Part shown: piece after piece, positions 29,282 through 38,568 of the stretch | Numbering within the stretch: the stretch's first letter is position 1 | How the letters are laid out: each line of letters opens with the position of its first letter | Source of the DNA: Pseudomonadales bacterium | GTDB taxonomy: Bacteria > Pseudomonadota > Gammaproteobacteria > Pseudomonadales > Azotimanducaceae | Assembly (NCBI GenBank): GCA_007131295.1 | Contig: SLQW01000005.1 | Location: 1 to 45,558, forward strand | Length of the DNA stretch: 45,558 nt | Direction of reading: 5' to 3' | The notes under the pieces: generated by a model | Told to the model about the DNA's origin: nothing | The model's input: only the letters and a program-made list of their open reading frames with translations | Databases searched by the model: none | Made by a program: the position numbers and the translations under genes

Positions 29282-30334
29282 ATGGACACAAAGCAACTCG
29301 CGGCCGACATCCGCATCTGGGCCGCGGAGCTCGGTTTCGACAAGCTCGCGATCACCGACACGGATCTTGGTCGGCACCCCGAGTACCTGGAGCGCTGGCT
29401 CGCCGCAGGCCGCCAGGCGTCGATGGACTGGATGCAGCGACATGCTGATCTGCGCGCAGCCCCCGCCAGACTGGTCCCGGGCACGATCCGCATCCTGTCA
29501 GCACGTATGCACTACGCGCCGCCCGAGGACGACCCCCTCGCCGTGCTGCAACGCGGCGACCTGGCCTACATCTCCCGCTACGCCCTGGGCCGCGACTACC
29601 ACAAAGTGGTACGGCCCCGACTCGCGAAGCTGGCAGCCCGCATCGACGCAGCCGTGGGCGGTGCCGGCTTCCGCGCTTTTTCGGACTCAGCGCCGGTGTT
29701 GGAGAAGGCCATCGCCGAGAAGTCCGGCCTCGGCTGGATCGGCAAAAACACGCTGCTCTTGTCCCGCGACGCCGGCAGCCTGTTCTTTCTCGGCGAAATC
29801 TTCACTGATCTGCCGCTGCCGGTGGACGAGGCCGACCCGCGCGACCACTGTGGCAGCTGCCATGCCTGCCTCGACGTCTGCCCAACCGACGCCTTCGTCG
29901 GCCCCCGCGAACTCGATGCGGGCCGCTGCATCGCCTATCTGACTATCGAACATCGAGGCGCCATTCCAGAGGACCTGCGTCCGCTCATGGGCAACCGCGT
30001 CTTCGGCTGTGACGACTGCCAACTGGTCTGCCCGTGGAACAAGTTCGCCCGCACGACTGCCGAGGACGACTTCCATCCTCGCCACGCGCTGGAGGCAAGC
30101 GACCTGGTCGAGCTCTTCTCATGGACCGAAGCCGAGTTCCTCGAGCGCACCGCCGGCAGTGCGATCCGCCGCACGGGCTACTCTGGCTGGCTGCGCAATC
30201 TGGCGGTCGCACTCGGCAACGCACCGCAAAGCGCTCGCATCGTGGCGGCGCTGCGCGCACGTCGCGACGAGGTCGATCCGATGGTGCGCGAGCACGTGGA
30301 CTGGGCCCTGGCGCGGCAGTGCGAGCCCTGTTAG
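29282..30334 (+). CDS. queG: Epoxyqueuosine reductase
   Basis: Cobalamin- and iron-sulphur-dependent last step of queuosine synthesis in tRNA. 350 residues from MDTKQLAADIRIWAAELGFD. The cobalamin domain has RALSP-equivalent RILSARMHY (70-78) and FSDSAPVLEK with the catalytic-type Asp. Two [4Fe-4S] sets follow: Cys190, 193, 196 and 200 (CGSCHACLDVCP), and Cys216, 243, 246 and 250 (CDDCQLVCPWN). A HEAT-like C-terminal region ends in VREHVDWAL. ATG 29282 has CAGGA upstream, better than the frame's first codon at 29264. Divergent from nnrD. Confidence 0.96.
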   Translation: MDTKQLAADIRIWAAELGFDKLAITDTDLGRHPEYLERWLAAGRQASMDWMQRHADLRAAPARLVPGTIRILSARMHYAPPEDDPLAVLQRGDLAYISRYALGRDYHKVVRPRLAKLAARIDAAVGGAGFRAFSDSAPVLEKAIAEKSGLGWIGKNTLLLSRDAGSLFFLGEIFTDLPLPVDEADPRDHCGSCHACLDVCPTDAFVGPRELDAGRCIAYLTIEHRGAIPEDLRPLMGNRVFGCDDCQLVCPWNKFARTTAEDDFHPRHALEASDLVELFSWTEAEFLERTAGSAIRRTGYSGWLRNLAVALGNAPQSARIVAALRARRDEVDPMVREHVDWALARQCEPC

Positions 30335-30339
30335 GGCCC

Positions 30340-30888
30340 TTACGGAAGTCGCAGGAAATGCTCGCGATAATGCCGAAGCTCGGCGATCGATTCACGGATG
30401 TCCGCCAGCGCCAGATGCGCTTCCTGCTTCACGAAGCCCTCGGCAACCGCCGGATTCCAGCGCCGCGCAAGCTCCTTCAGGGCGGTGACGTCGATCATGC
30501 GGTAGTGCAGAAACGCGTTCAGCTCCGGCATGTGGCGCGCGAGGAACCGCCGGTCCTGGCAGATGCTGTTGCCGCACAGCGGGGCCGTTTTGGGCGCGAG
30601 ATGCTGCTGCAAAAACGCCAGTGTCTGCGCCTCGGCAGCGGCGTTGTCCACGGTACTGCTGCGTACCCGCGCCACCAGCCCGGAACCGTTGTGCTGGTTG
30701 GTGTTCCACGCGTCCATCTTGTCCAGTTCGGCATCGCTCTGGTGAATCGCGAGCACCGGACCCTCCGCGATCACCTCCAGACGGCTGTCGGTGAGCAGGG
30801 TCGCGATCTCGATGATCACGTTCGTATCCGGGTCGAGCCCGGTCATTTCCAGATCCATCCACACCAGCGGTGCTTCGATGTTCGTCAC
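30340..30888 (-). CDS. orn: Oligoribonuclease
   Basis: DEDDh 3'-5' exonuclease that finishes RNA decay by hydrolysing di- to short oligoribonucleotides. It also removes pGpG, the cyclic-di-GMP breakdown product, which links it to the fimX locus in the same window. 182 residues. Metal-binding Asp12 and Glu14 sit in [11 protein letters not shown], and [18 protein letters not shown] and [16 protein letters not shown] follow. The start is GTG 30888 with GGGAG before it, which gives the family N-terminus; the frame to 30972 overlaps rsgA. Confidence 0.96.
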   Translation of the reverse strand: MTNIEAPLVWMDLEMTGLDPDTNVIIEIATLLTDSRLEVIAEGPVLAIHQSDAELDKMDAWNTNQHNGSGLVARVRSSTVDNAAAEAQTLAFLQQHLAPKTAPLCGNSICQDRRFLARHMPELNAFLHYRMIDVTALKELARRWNPAVAEGFVKQEAHLALADIRESIAELRHYREHFLRLP

Positions 30889-30965
30889 CCTGTACTCCCG
30901 TAGCCATACGCTTGGCAGCGTAGAATACGGACCCGCCATGAGGGCGACCAGCACGAGGCAATCGG

Positions 30966-31916
30966 GTGCCACGACGCTCCACTGATTCGGCTACCGGTGA
31001 TGGCATCCCTGCCATCGTCGTCAGCCACCTTCGCCGCGAGGTCGAGGTGGCCGTGCTCGGAACTGACGACTCTGTCCGGGTGCGGTGTTTCCAGCGCAGC
31101 AGCGCGCTGGCAGTGGTAACGGGCGATGAGGTGCTGATCGAGCGCGAAAGCGAGGATCCGGGGCGGGGCGTGATCACTGCCGTCATGCCGCGACGCAACG
31201 TGCTCCGGAGGCGCAACCGCTCGGGCGTGGTGCAGGAAATTTGCGCGAACCTCGACCTGCTGCTCGTCACCATCGCCCCCGAACCCGAACCCCACGCCGA
31301 CTTGATCGACCGCTATCTGGTGGCCGCGCACGGCGACGACATCGAGGCTGGGCTCATAGTCAACAAATGCGATCTCGCGGCCGCCGACGCTCCGCCCTGC
31401 GCAAGCCTGGCGCAGCTCTACACCGGCCTCGGTCTGCCGGTGATCCGAGCGAGCGCTACCACCGGTGCCGGACTCGCCGGCCTCCGTGCCTTTATCGGCC
31501 GCCGGACCGCGGCCCTCGTCGGGCAGTCCGGCGTTGGCAAGTCCTCGCTCATCAACGCATTGCTGCCACAGGCCAGAGCCGCGGTCGGCACGCTCTCAGG
31601 GAAGCGCAACCGCGGCCACGGCCGTGGCCGCCACACCACCAGCACAGTGCGCCTTTACCCGCTTGCCGACGGGCTGATCATCGACTCCCCGGGAATCCGC
31701 GAGTTGACGCCCGAGCTCGAGGACCCAACCGAACTGATAGCGAGTTTCCCGGAGATCGCGGCAGCCGCGACGGGGTGTCGCTTCCGCAACTGCAGCCACG
31801 AGCGCGAACCGGGTTGCGCGGTGAAGGAAGCGCTTGCGCAAGGCGCAATCGACCCTCGCCGCTGGCGCAGCTTCCGCATCCTCAGCGGAGAGATCATCGG
31901 CGCCGCACGACCATGA
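30966..31916 (+). CDS. rsgA: Ribosome biogenesis GTPase RsgA
   Basis: Circularly permuted GTPase that checks 30S maturation. 316 residues. An OB fold (about 15-80) is followed by permuted GTPase motifs in the order G4 NKCD (133-136), G1 GQSGVGKS (186-193), G3 DSPG (240-243), and a C-terminal zinc site (Cys271, Cys276, His278, Cys284). GTG start at 30966 with GAGG about 10 bases upstream. It is divergent from orn with a 77-bp gap that contains TAGAAT (30921-30926), a possible -10. The orn/rsgA pairing is conserved. Confidence 0.96.
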   Translation: MPRRSTDSATGDGIPAIVVSHLRREVEVAVLGTDDSVRVRCFQRSSALAVVTGDEVLIERESEDPGRGVITAVMPRRNVLRRRNRSGVVQEICANLDLLLVTIAPEPEPHADLIDRYLVAAHGDDIEAGLIVNKCDLAAADAPPCASLAQLYTGLGLPVIRASATTGAGLAGLRAFIGRRTAALVGQSGVGKSSLINALLPQARAAVGTLSGKRNRGHGRGRHTTSTVRLYPLADGLIIDSPGIRELTPELEDPTELIASFPEIAAAATGCRFRNCSHEREPGCAVKEALAQGAIDPRRWRSFRILSGEIIGAARP

Positions 31917-31982
31917 TCGACCTGAGAATTCTACGCCGGCCGGGTCGGGTACAATCGCGGCCCGCAAGGAGCAGGAGGCGGC

Positions 31983-32810
31983 ATGAGTCGATTCGATCCA
32001 GAACGTTTGCTGACACCAGAAGGCTACGAAGCCCTGGCCGGAGATGAGGTCCTGCTGGTGGACGTCGGCGCGGCCGAACGCTATGCCCAGGCCCATATAC
32101 CCGGTGCGGTCCTGGTCACACCCCAGGAGCTGGTGGACGGCCGCCCGCCGGCCACTGGCCGGCTGCCGGACGTGGCCAGGCTCGAAGCGCTGTGCTCGCG
32201 GCTGGGCCTGCGCGACGGCCTCAAGGTAGTGGCCTACGACGACGAGGGAGGCGGCTGGGCGGGCAGACTCTTGTGGACACTCGAAGTGGTCGGTCACCAC
32301 GACTGGGCCTACCTGGACGGGGGCATTCACGCCTGGCAGGCGAGCGGTCGTCACATCGAGCAGCGCCCCAACACGCCGACCCCGGCAAGCTTCGAGGTCC
32401 GCATCGATCCGGAGCCGATCGCCGAGGCGGAGGACATTCTCGCGGCGCTGGAACTCGGTGACGCAGACCTGGTGGTCTGGGATGCGCGATCGGCGGCAGA
32501 GTATCGCGGCGAGCGGCAGGCAGCCGCTCGCAGTGGGCACATACCCGGCGCGATCAATCTCGATTGGCTGGAACTGATGGACCGGGAGCGACAGCTACGC
32601 CTGCGCGAGGACAGCGCCGAATTGCTCACGTCCCGCGGCATAACGCCGGACAAGCTCATCGTCACCCACTGTCAGACCCACCACCGCTCGGGGCTGACCT
32701 GGCTGGCGGCGCGGCTTCTCGGCTATCCGCGTCTGAAGGCCTATCACGGATCCTGGTCCGAATGGGGCAATCGCGATGACACGCCGATCCGGACCGGCGC
32801 CGAACCGTGA
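31983..32810 (+). CDS. rhdA: Thiosulfate sulfurtransferase (rhodanese, RhdA type)
   Basis: Transfers sulphane sulphur, classically from thiosulfate to cyanide. 275 residues with two rhodanese domains. The first (about 8-125) is inactive. The second (about 140-270) carries the active-site loop HCQTHHRSG with the persulfide Cys230. The loop is the RhdA type of Azotobacter and Pseudomonas, not the CRKG loop of 3-mercaptopyruvate enzymes. A strong AGGAG precedes ATG 31983. Its stop overlaps the psd start by 4 bp. In Pseudomonas, flagellar stator genes lie between rsgA and rhdA (from memory); here only 66 bp do. Confidence 0.93.
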   Translation: MSRFDPERLLTPEGYEALAGDEVLLVDVGAAERYAQAHIPGAVLVTPQELVDGRPPATGRLPDVARLEALCSRLGLRDGLKVVAYDDEGGGWAGRLLWTLEVVGHHDWAYLDGGIHAWQASGRHIEQRPNTPTPASFEVRIDPEPIAEAEDILAALELGDADLVVWDARSAAEYRGERQAAARSGHIPGAINLDWLELMDRERQLRLREDSAELLTSRGITPDKLIVTHCQTHHRSGLTWLAARLLGYPRLKAYHGSWSEWGNRDDTPIRTGAEP

Positions 32811-33664
32811 CGCTAGCCCAACGTGCATTCGTGTGGCTGCAGTACCTGCTGCCTCAAAGCCTGCTGACCCGCTGCATCGGGGCCTTCGCGCGCCGCCGCA
32901 TACCCTGGCTCACGCCTTTCGTCATCCGCCGGTTCATCGCCGCCTACGGCGTGGACATGGCAGAGGCGGTCGATCCGGATCCTGCCGCCTATCCCACCTT
33001 CAACGCCTTCTTCACGCGCCCCTTGCGCGCAGGAGCGCGGCCGCTCGCGCCCCCTCCCGCTCTGCTCTGTCCCTGCGACGGAACCGTATCTGCAGCCGGC
33101 GCGCTCGACGGACAGAAGCTGCTGCAGGCGAAGGGCGTGCTGTACTCCGCCAGCGATCTGCTGGGCGATAGCGAACTGGCGGAGCATTACACTGGCGGCA
33201 CGTTCGCCACCATCTATCTGGCGCCGCGCGACTACCACCGGGTGCACATGCCCGCGACGGGGGCGCTCGAGCGCATGGCCTATCAGCCTGGTCGACTGTT
33301 CTCCGTGAACCCTGCCACCGTCGCGGGCCGACCGGGCCTGTTTGCCCGTAACGAACGCGTGGTGGCGAGCTTCCGCGGGCTGGGCACGACTTTCGCCATG
33401 GTGCTGGTAGGCGCCATGATCGTCGGCGGCATCCGCACGCCCTGGGCCGGGCGTGTGACACCACGCAGCGGCGAGCCATGGCAGATTCGGAACGCCGCGG
33501 AGATCACCTGTGAGCGCGGTGCGGAAATGGGTCGCTTCGAACTCGGATCCACCGTCATTCTGCTGTTCCCGGCGGGCTGTGTGACCCTGGCGGAAGACCT
33601 TCATCCCGGGCGCCGGGTACGGATGGGCGAGGCCATCGGCACGGTACACGCAGACGTCCGCTGA
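32807..33664 (+). CDS. psd: Phosphatidylserine decarboxylase proenzyme
   Basis: Makes phosphatidylethanolamine at the inner membrane. 285 residues, self-cleaving to form a pyruvoyl cofactor at Ser248 in LGST (246-249), which lies in FELGSTVILLFP. NAFFTRPLR (66-74), CDGTVSAAG and YLAPRDYHRVHMP (137-149) are conserved. Length matches the E. coli type with LGST. Starts with GTG overlapping the rhdA stop by 4 bp, so translation is coupled. Convergent with epmA, one base apart. Confidence 0.97.
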   Translation: MTLAQRAFVWLQYLLPQSLLTRCIGAFARRRIPWLTPFVIRRFIAAYGVDMAEAVDPDPAAYPTFNAFFTRPLRAGARPLAPPPALLCPCDGTVSAAGALDGQKLLQAKGVLYSASDLLGDSELAEHYTGGTFATIYLAPRDYHRVHMPATGALERMAYQPGRLFSVNPATVAGRPGLFARNERVVASFRGLGTTFAMVLVGAMIVGGIRTPWAGRVTPRSGEPWQIRNAAEITCERGAEMGRFELGSTVILLFPAGCVTLAEDLHPGRRVRMGEAIGTVHADVR

Positions 33665-33665
33665 C

Positions 33666-34622
33666 TCAGAGGCGACACTCCGAGAATGGAAGCACCGCGT
33701 CGATGTCCTGAGCGCCCAGGATCAGCATGAGCAACCGATCGATCCCTATGGCGACACCTGCACAATCCGGCAGACCCGCCTCCAGCGCAGCCAGCAGGTG
33801 TTCGTCGATCTCCGGACAGAATCGGCCCGCCTGACGCCGGCTCGCGAGGTCCGCCTCGAAGCGGCGCCGCTGTTCTGCCGCATCGGCGAGTTCGTGGTAG
33901 CCGTTCGCCAGTTCGATGCCTGCCAGCATGAGCTCGAATCTCGCGGCGACCTCGGCGCCGTGCGAATCCCGACGCATGCGCGCAAGCGCGGCCTGCTCCG
34001 GCGGGAAATCGTAAACAAAGACTGCGTCCCGGGTCGCCGCGACCGCCTCACTGTAAGCGAGATCGAGCAGCACGCCGCGGGCGCCACCGGTGAGCTCAGC
34101 AATGTCCGCTTCGCGTCTGGCCGCCACGAAGTGACGGTCGAGCGCAGCGGCCAGGGTCTCGTCTGCTGCAGTCAGCGGATCGACGCCGAACACGCCTGCG
34201 ATGAATTCGCGAAACGGCAGGCGCTGGGCGGGAAAACCCGGCATGAGGCCGGCGCAGAGGTCGTCGATCTCGTCCATGAGGGCAAAGTCGTCAAACCCGG
34301 GACGATACCACTCCAGCAGCAGGAACTCAGGGTTGTGGAGGCGGCCCGCCTCCTCCGCGCGAAAAGCGCGGGCGATCTGATAGATCGGCCCGGAGCCCGC
34401 GGCCAGGAGGCGTTTCATGAAGAATTCCGGCGAGGACTGCAGCACCCGACCGGCGTGACTGCGGAAACATTCGATTCCGGGATCCGTCCCGCCAGTCGCA
34501 CCGAGTATCGGCGTATCCACCTCGAGGACGCCGCGCCGGGCGAAGAAGTCACGGACCGTGGCGAGCAGCTCGGCACGCGCCCGCAGGGCGGCCAGATCAG
34601 CCCCGGGGCGCCAGTCGGTCAT
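33666..34622 (-). CDS. epmA: EF-P--(R)-beta-lysine ligase EpmA
   Basis: Lysyl-tRNA-synthetase-like enzyme that joins (R)-beta-lysine to Lys34 of elongation factor P, using ATP; it cannot charge tRNA, since the anticodon-binding domain is absent. 318 residues. Motif 1 and 2 are in view (GVLEVDTPILGATGGTDPGI and FRAEEAGRLHNPEFLLLEWYR, parts), and motif 3 is GVAIGIDRLLMLILG near the end. Follows efp after 6 bp, so the pair is co-transcribed, and epmB is divergent next door. Confidence 0.95.
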   Translation of the reverse strand: MTDWRPGADLAALRARAELLATVRDFFARRGVLEVDTPILGATGGTDPGIECFRSHAGRVLQSSPEFFMKRLLAAGSGPIYQIARAFRAEEAGRLHNPEFLLLEWYRPGFDDFALMDEIDDLCAGLMPGFPAQRLPFREFIAGVFGVDPLTAADETLAAALDRHFVAARREADIAELTGGARGVLLDLAYSEAVAATRDAVFVYDFPPEQAALARMRRDSHGAEVAARFELMLAGIELANGYHELADAAEQRRRFEADLASRRQAGRFCPEIDEHLLAALEAGLPDCAGVAIGIDRLLMLILGAQDIDAVLPFSECRL

Positions 34623-34628
34623 GTCCGC

Positions 34629-35201
34629 TCAGCTCCGGGCGCGACCCTGATACTCGCCGGTGCGCGTGTCCACCCGTAGCACCTCACCCTGGTTGATGAA
34701 CAACGGCACCTTGATCACCGCACCCGTTGACAGGGTTGCCGGCTTGGATCCTCCCTGGGCCGTATCGCCCTTCAGGCCGGGATCCGTCTCCACCACTTCG
34801 AGCTCAATGAAGTTCGGAGGCTGGACCAGCAGCGGTGCGTCATTCCAGAGCGTGACGATGTAGGTCTCCTGCTCTTTCAGCCACCGCTTGGTGTCGCCCA
34901 CGGCCGCTTCGGACGCGGCCACCTGCTCGAAGCTGCCATCCGTTTTCATGAAGTGGTAGAACTCACCGTCCGTGTACAGATACTCCATGTCGAGTTCCAT
35001 CACGTCCGCGCCTTCGAGGCTCTCTCCCGACTTGAAGGTGCGCTCCCACACCCGCCCCGTCTTGAGGTTGCGCAACCGGACCCGGTTGAAGGCCTGCCCC
35101 TTGCCCGGCTTCACGAATTCGTTCTCAAGAATGTTGCACGGGTCACCGTCGAGCATCACTTTCAGCCCGGCCCGAAACTCGTTGGTTGCAAAGGTCGCCA
35201 T
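34629..35201 (-). CDS. efp: Elongation factor P
   Basis: Rescues ribosomes stalled on polyproline. 190 residues: a KOW-like domain I with the tip loop KPGKGQA in which Lys34 is the modified residue, then two OB domains and the C-terminal signature [16 protein letters not shown]. Lys34 rather than Arg32 fits modification by EpmA/EpmB, both encoded alongside. The frame is open to 35330, but ATG 35201 has GGAGA upstream and the family N-terminus [16 protein letters not shown]. Confidence 0.98.
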   Translation of the reverse strand: MATFATNEFRAGLKVMLDGDPCNILENEFVKPGKGQAFNRVRLRNLKTGRVWERTFKSGESLEGADVMELDMEYLYTDGEFYHFMKTDGSFEQVAASEAAVGDTKRWLKEQETYIVTLWNDAPLLVQPPNFIELEVVETDPGLKGDTAQGGSKPATLSTGAVIKVPLFINQGEVLRVDTRTGEYQGRARS

Positions 35202-35289
35202 GTCGTCTCCACGCTGTGCCCGCGCGCACTGCCCCGGCGTGCGGGAGCGCATGATAATCAAAGCACCCGAGCGGCAGCCAGCGCCGTTC

Positions 35290-35318
35290 GTGTCAACGCG
35301 CAGCGACTTACCTATACT
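35290..35318 (+). promoter_or_regulatory. Candidate promoter of epmB
   Basis: Plus strand: GTGTCA (35290-35295), 17-base spacer, TATACT (35313-35318), about 30 bases before ATG 35348. The minus strand of the same bases reads TTGACA (35291-35296), a perfect -35 pointing at efp, but without a -10 at the right distance. Confidence 0.5.
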
Positions 35319-35347
35319 CGCCGCGCCCACCTGCAGCGGAGACAGCC

Positions 35348-36358
35348 ATGCTTGCCCGCGAACGCAGCCGTGAAGAATGGCGCGACCTGCTCGCGGGCGC
35401 CGTGACCGATCCCCTGCGGCTGCTCGCGCGCCTCGAGCTCTCGGCGCACCCTATCAGCCGCCGCATCGTCGCTGCGCCCGCTTTCCCCATCCGGGTTCCC
35501 GAGCCCTACCTCGCCTGCATGACCCCAGGCGACCCGGATGATCCGCTTCTGCGCCAGGTGCTCGCGGTTGCGGACGAGGAGCGGACGGTGGCGGGTTTCG
35601 CGACCGATCCGCTGGCTGAGAACGGAGCGAACCCGGTACCTGGACTGCTGCACAAGTATCGCGGGCGAGCCCTTCTGATCGCCGCCGGCGGCTGTGCCAT
35701 TCACTGCCGCTACTGTTTTCGCCGGCACTTCCCCTATGCCGACAACAATCCTGGCCGGCGCGGCCTGGAGAGCGCGCTCGACTACCTGCGCAGCCATGCC
35801 GACATCCACGAAGTCATTCTCTCAGGTGGTGATCCGCTGCTGCTCGACGACGACGCCCTGGACTGGCTGCTGGCGCGCCTTGCCGGCATTTCTCACCTCC
35901 GCCGCCTGCGCATCCACTCCCGGCTCCCGGTGGTGATCCCGCAACGCCTGACGCCGCGCCTGCTCGACCTGCTGACAGGGTCACGCCTGCGCAGCGTGCT
36001 GGTTCTGCACATGAATCACCCCCGAGAGCTTCAGACCGGGCTCCGCGAGGTGCTCGAGCCGCTGCGCCGAACCGACGTGCCCATCCTCAACCAGGCAGTA
36101 CTACTGGCCGGCGTGAACGACTGCGTTGACACGCTGGTTACACTATGTGAACAGGGCTTCGATGCCGGTATTCTGCCCTACTACCTGCATCTCCTGGACC
36201 GGGTGGCCGGCACTGCCCACTTCGAGGTGGAGGAGGAACGCGCCCGCAAGCTTTACGATGCCCTGGCAGCCGAACTGCCCGGTTACCTGCTGCCCCGCCT
36301 CGTACGGGAGCGCCCGGGAGATCCCGGTAAGCTGCCGCTAGCGCCGCGGTTCCAGTAA
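35348..36358 (+). CDS. epmB: EF-P beta-lysylation protein EpmB (L-lysine 2,3-aminomutase)
   Basis: Radical-SAM, PLP-dependent enzyme that turns L-lysine into (R)-beta-lysine for EpmA. 336 residues. The Cx3Cx2C cluster ligands are Cys116, Cys120 and Cys123 in [28 protein letters not shown] (about 158-170) is the SAM-binding GGDPL motif, and [13 protein letters not shown] and [11 protein letters not shown] lie in the barrel. GGAGA precedes ATG 35348. Divergent from efp-epmA, as in many gammaproteobacteria. Confidence 0.96.
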   Translation: MLARERSREEWRDLLAGAVTDPLRLLARLELSAHPISRRIVAAPAFPIRVPEPYLACMTPGDPDDPLLRQVLAVADEERTVAGFATDPLAENGANPVPGLLHKYRGRALLIAAGGCAIHCRYCFRRHFPYADNNPGRRGLESALDYLRSHADIHEVILSGGDPLLLDDDALDWLLARLAGISHLRRLRIHSRLPVVIPQRLTPRLLDLLTGSRLRSVLVLHMNHPRELQTGLREVLEPLRRTDVPILNQAVLLAGVNDCVDTLVTLCEQGFDAGILPYYLHLLDRVAGTAHFEVEEERARKLYDALAAELPGYLLPRLVRERPGDPGKLPLAPRFQ

Positions 36359-36465
36359 GTGAGCCCGATTTTGATCAGACATGGGGCATACTCGACGGCA
36401 AAGCGTCGCGAACGTCGCTTGCAGGCATCATCCCCCCGCAAGGATCGCTGATCTATGGCCCAGGC

Positions 36466-36647
36466 TAGCCTGCATATCCCACCGATTCACGGCTGCGGAC
36501 GCGGATCTACCGGGAAATCCTGCGTTGCGCTCGGTCCGGGTGCTCGACGTACTGTAAAGTACGCCTGCGCGCCCGGACTTTCGCGCGCCTTGTCTTTCCC
36601 GGCATCTCCACGCCCTCGCTTCGCGCATCGGTGAGATATGCAGGCTA
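36466..36647. repeat. 182-bp long imperfect palindrome with 21-bp inverted ends (MITE-like)
   Basis: The ends are inverted copies: TAGCCTGCATATC plus CCACCGAT (36466-36486) against the complement of 36627-36647, 20 of 21 matching. Complementarity continues inward. CCGGGAAA (36510-36517) pairs with TTTCCCGG (36595-36602), the GTCCGGG block near 36534-36540 pairs with CCCGGAC (36572-36578), and the centre is CGTACT-GTAA-AGTACG (36548-36563), at the midpoint of the element. The whole could fold into one long hairpin. No coding capacity and no transposase in the window. Features fit a non-autonomous palindromic repeat, but I see one copy only and no clear target duplication. Confidence 0.8.
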
Positions 36648-38410
36648 GACCGATACGATTGTCCGTTCCCCGCCAGACCCGGGATACGCTCGACTTCTGT
36701 GAAGGCACACCGCAGGCTTTGACCGCGTGGGCCGCGCCGCTGCAAGCAGGGGCGCCGGACGAAGGCATCGCCACGCTGCTGCCGGCCCTGGCCGAGATCA
36801 ACCAGTGCCGTACGGCGCCTTCAGAACGCCTGGAGCAGCTCGAAGCCATCAGGCCCGTGGTCTGGTTTCTCTGTTCGCGCCTGGCGCAGTCAACCCTGAC
36901 CCGCCCCCTGCGCTTGGACCGCGATGAACAGACCGCTCTGGCGAATGCCCAGAGTCTGCAAACGCAGCTTGCCGCCGGGTACAAGCTCGTAGTGGGCCAA
37001 TGGCTGCAGGCAGAGGGTCCGCTCCGCACGGCCGCGGAGCCGGTGGGTCCACCGGTCATCGCCCTGCATCGTGCGCTGAGCGACCTCGGCCAGACCCTGC
37101 TGCGCGCCCTGCAGCTCTATACGCCCGCGCCACCGCGCGTATGGGAGCAGCTGCATCAACTCTATTACCTCGCGGAGCGCCAGGCCATCACCGGGTTAAG
37201 CAGCACCGATCCGGTGCAGCAGCAGGCCAAGCCGCTGCGCATTCGGGACGTCTACATGCGCCTGCTGCTCCTCGGCTGCGCGCGACCGAACATGCTCAGG
37301 CAGCAGGCATTGCTGAGTCTGTTCAAGGCGCTCGAGGATTGGGCGGCGCGGGTGCATCTGTCGACGGACGTCAGCGACGCCCATCTCCTGGTGGATCTGA
37401 CGTCCGACCAGGCGCCGCTGGATGCGACCCGCTATGTGGGCCACAGTGGCGAGGACTTGCGCTGTCTGGTGACGGAGCCGTTGCTGGTCATCCTGAGGCA
37501 GCGTTTCGAACTCACCGCGGACGTCGGCTACGGGGCCGGCGCTGACGACCCCGAACTCCTCAGTCACCTACTCCAGGCCTGGGGACGGAGCGCGCGCCGC
37601 GCGTTCAAGCGCTCGCGCGCAAGCGGCAGCCTGGAGATCTGCATCGGCCTGCCTGCTCTGCACTTTCACAGCGCCGGTGGCCTCTCACTGCAGGCGCAGC
37701 TCCGTGGCGGCCGCAGTATCGAAGCGTTCGCTGCCGACAGCGAAGAAGATGTCGATCCTTTCGCGGGCGCAGGAGACGTGGGCGGGGCCCGAAACGAGGA
37801 GCCGACTCGGCGCAGAGCCGAGAGTCCCGGCGCAGCTGAGCCGGTGGAAGACCATCCCGTCTCCCGGCTGCGTCTCGAAGACATTTCGCCCGGAGGCTAC
37901 GGGCTGATCTGGGAGACGCGGCCCGCCGCGGATCTGCAGGCGGGCGAACTTGTCGGCTTGCGGGCACCAGGTGACGCCCACTGGTCGGTAGCCGTCGTGC
38001 GCTGGTGCCGCAACGTGCCGGGGGAACTGCGCCTGGGCGTCGAACTGCTGGCGCCGCGAGCCGCCTCGGCCTGCGTCCGTCCGCTGGGACAACAGACCGC
38101 ATGGAACGCCTGGGGCCCGGCACTGGTGCTGCCGGCAGTGAGCGCACTCTCCCAGCCGCCGTATCTGATCACGCCCAGCGGCCCGTTCGCACCGGGACAG
38201 AAAGTCATCCTCAATCAGTACGGCACCGGCCTGCGAGCTCGACTGCAGGTACTGGAACGCGCCAGCCACGGGTTCGCAGAGTTTCGCTTCGAAGAACTCG
38301 GCGTACCCCGAGAAGTCCAGCCGGATACCGGCATCGAGGTGGAGTATCTGGATGCAGACGTCGATTTCGAATCGGTCTGGGGCCGCCGTGACGGCCCCAG
38401 GCCCTCATAG
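36638..38410 (+). CDS. PilZ-like cyclic-di-GMP signalling protein upstream of fimX
   Basis: 590 residues, no signal peptide or membrane segment. The long N-terminal part (about 1-330) is helical, with leucine-rich stretches such as LLRALQLYTP and NMLRQQALLSLFKALEDW. Next comes an acidic/Arg linker (about 365-405), then a PilZ-like barrel (about 406-475) with LRLEDISPGGYGLIWE, which has the D-x-S-x-x-G signature. The RxxxR half of the ligand motif is not in its usual place, so cyclic-di-GMP binding is uncertain. A last beta-rich segment (about 505-580) follows. ATG 36638 is inside the inverted end of the upstream repeat and lacks a Shine-Dalgarno; TTG 36659 is an alternative. 158 bp before fimX. 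No precise function assigned. Confidence 0.75.
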   Translation: MQARPIRLSVPRQTRDTLDFCEGTPQALTAWAAPLQAGAPDEGIATLLPALAEINQCRTAPSERLEQLEAIRPVVWFLCSRLAQSTLTRPLRLDRDEQTALANAQSLQTQLAAGYKLVVGQWLQAEGPLRTAAEPVGPPVIALHRALSDLGQTLLRALQLYTPAPPRVWEQLHQLYYLAERQAITGLSSTDPVQQQAKPLRIRDVYMRLLLLGCARPNMLRQQALLSLFKALEDWAARVHLSTDVSDAHLLVDLTSDQAPLDATRYVGHSGEDLRCLVTEPLLVILRQRFELTADVGYGAGADDPELLSHLLQAWGRSARRAFKRSRASGSLEICIGLPALHFHSAGGLSLQAQLRGGRSIEAFAADSEEDVDPFAGAGDVGGARNEEPTRRRAESPGAAEPVEDHPVSRLRLEDISPGGYGLIWETRPAADLQAGELVGLRAPGDAHWSVAVVRWCRNVPGELRLGVELLAPRAASACVRPLGQQTAWNAWGPALVLPAVSALSQPPYLITPSGPFAPGQKVILNQYGTGLRARLQVLERASHGFAEFRFEELGVPREVQPDTGIEVEYLDADVDFESVWGRRDGPRPS

Positions 38411-38568
38411 AGCGTCGCCGCAGCGCTCTTGCACTATATTCTGAAAGGGTCGCTCACTGTACGCAGGAACGATCCCAGACCGATGAGTCTCCGACCGGGG
38501 GCTTCCAGGGATGGCGGCGCGCATGCGTCGCCCCATAGGGCCACGGGCTCGAGGATGCACGGGAACGC

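Noticed and set aside
36487-37059. Minus-strand frames across the palindrome and the PilZ-like gene
   Set aside because: No family match; composition is that of antisense shadow and of the repeat itself.
38419-38440. Possible sigma-54 promoter (TTGCA) before fimX
   Set aside because: The required GG at -24, 10 bases before the GC, is absent.
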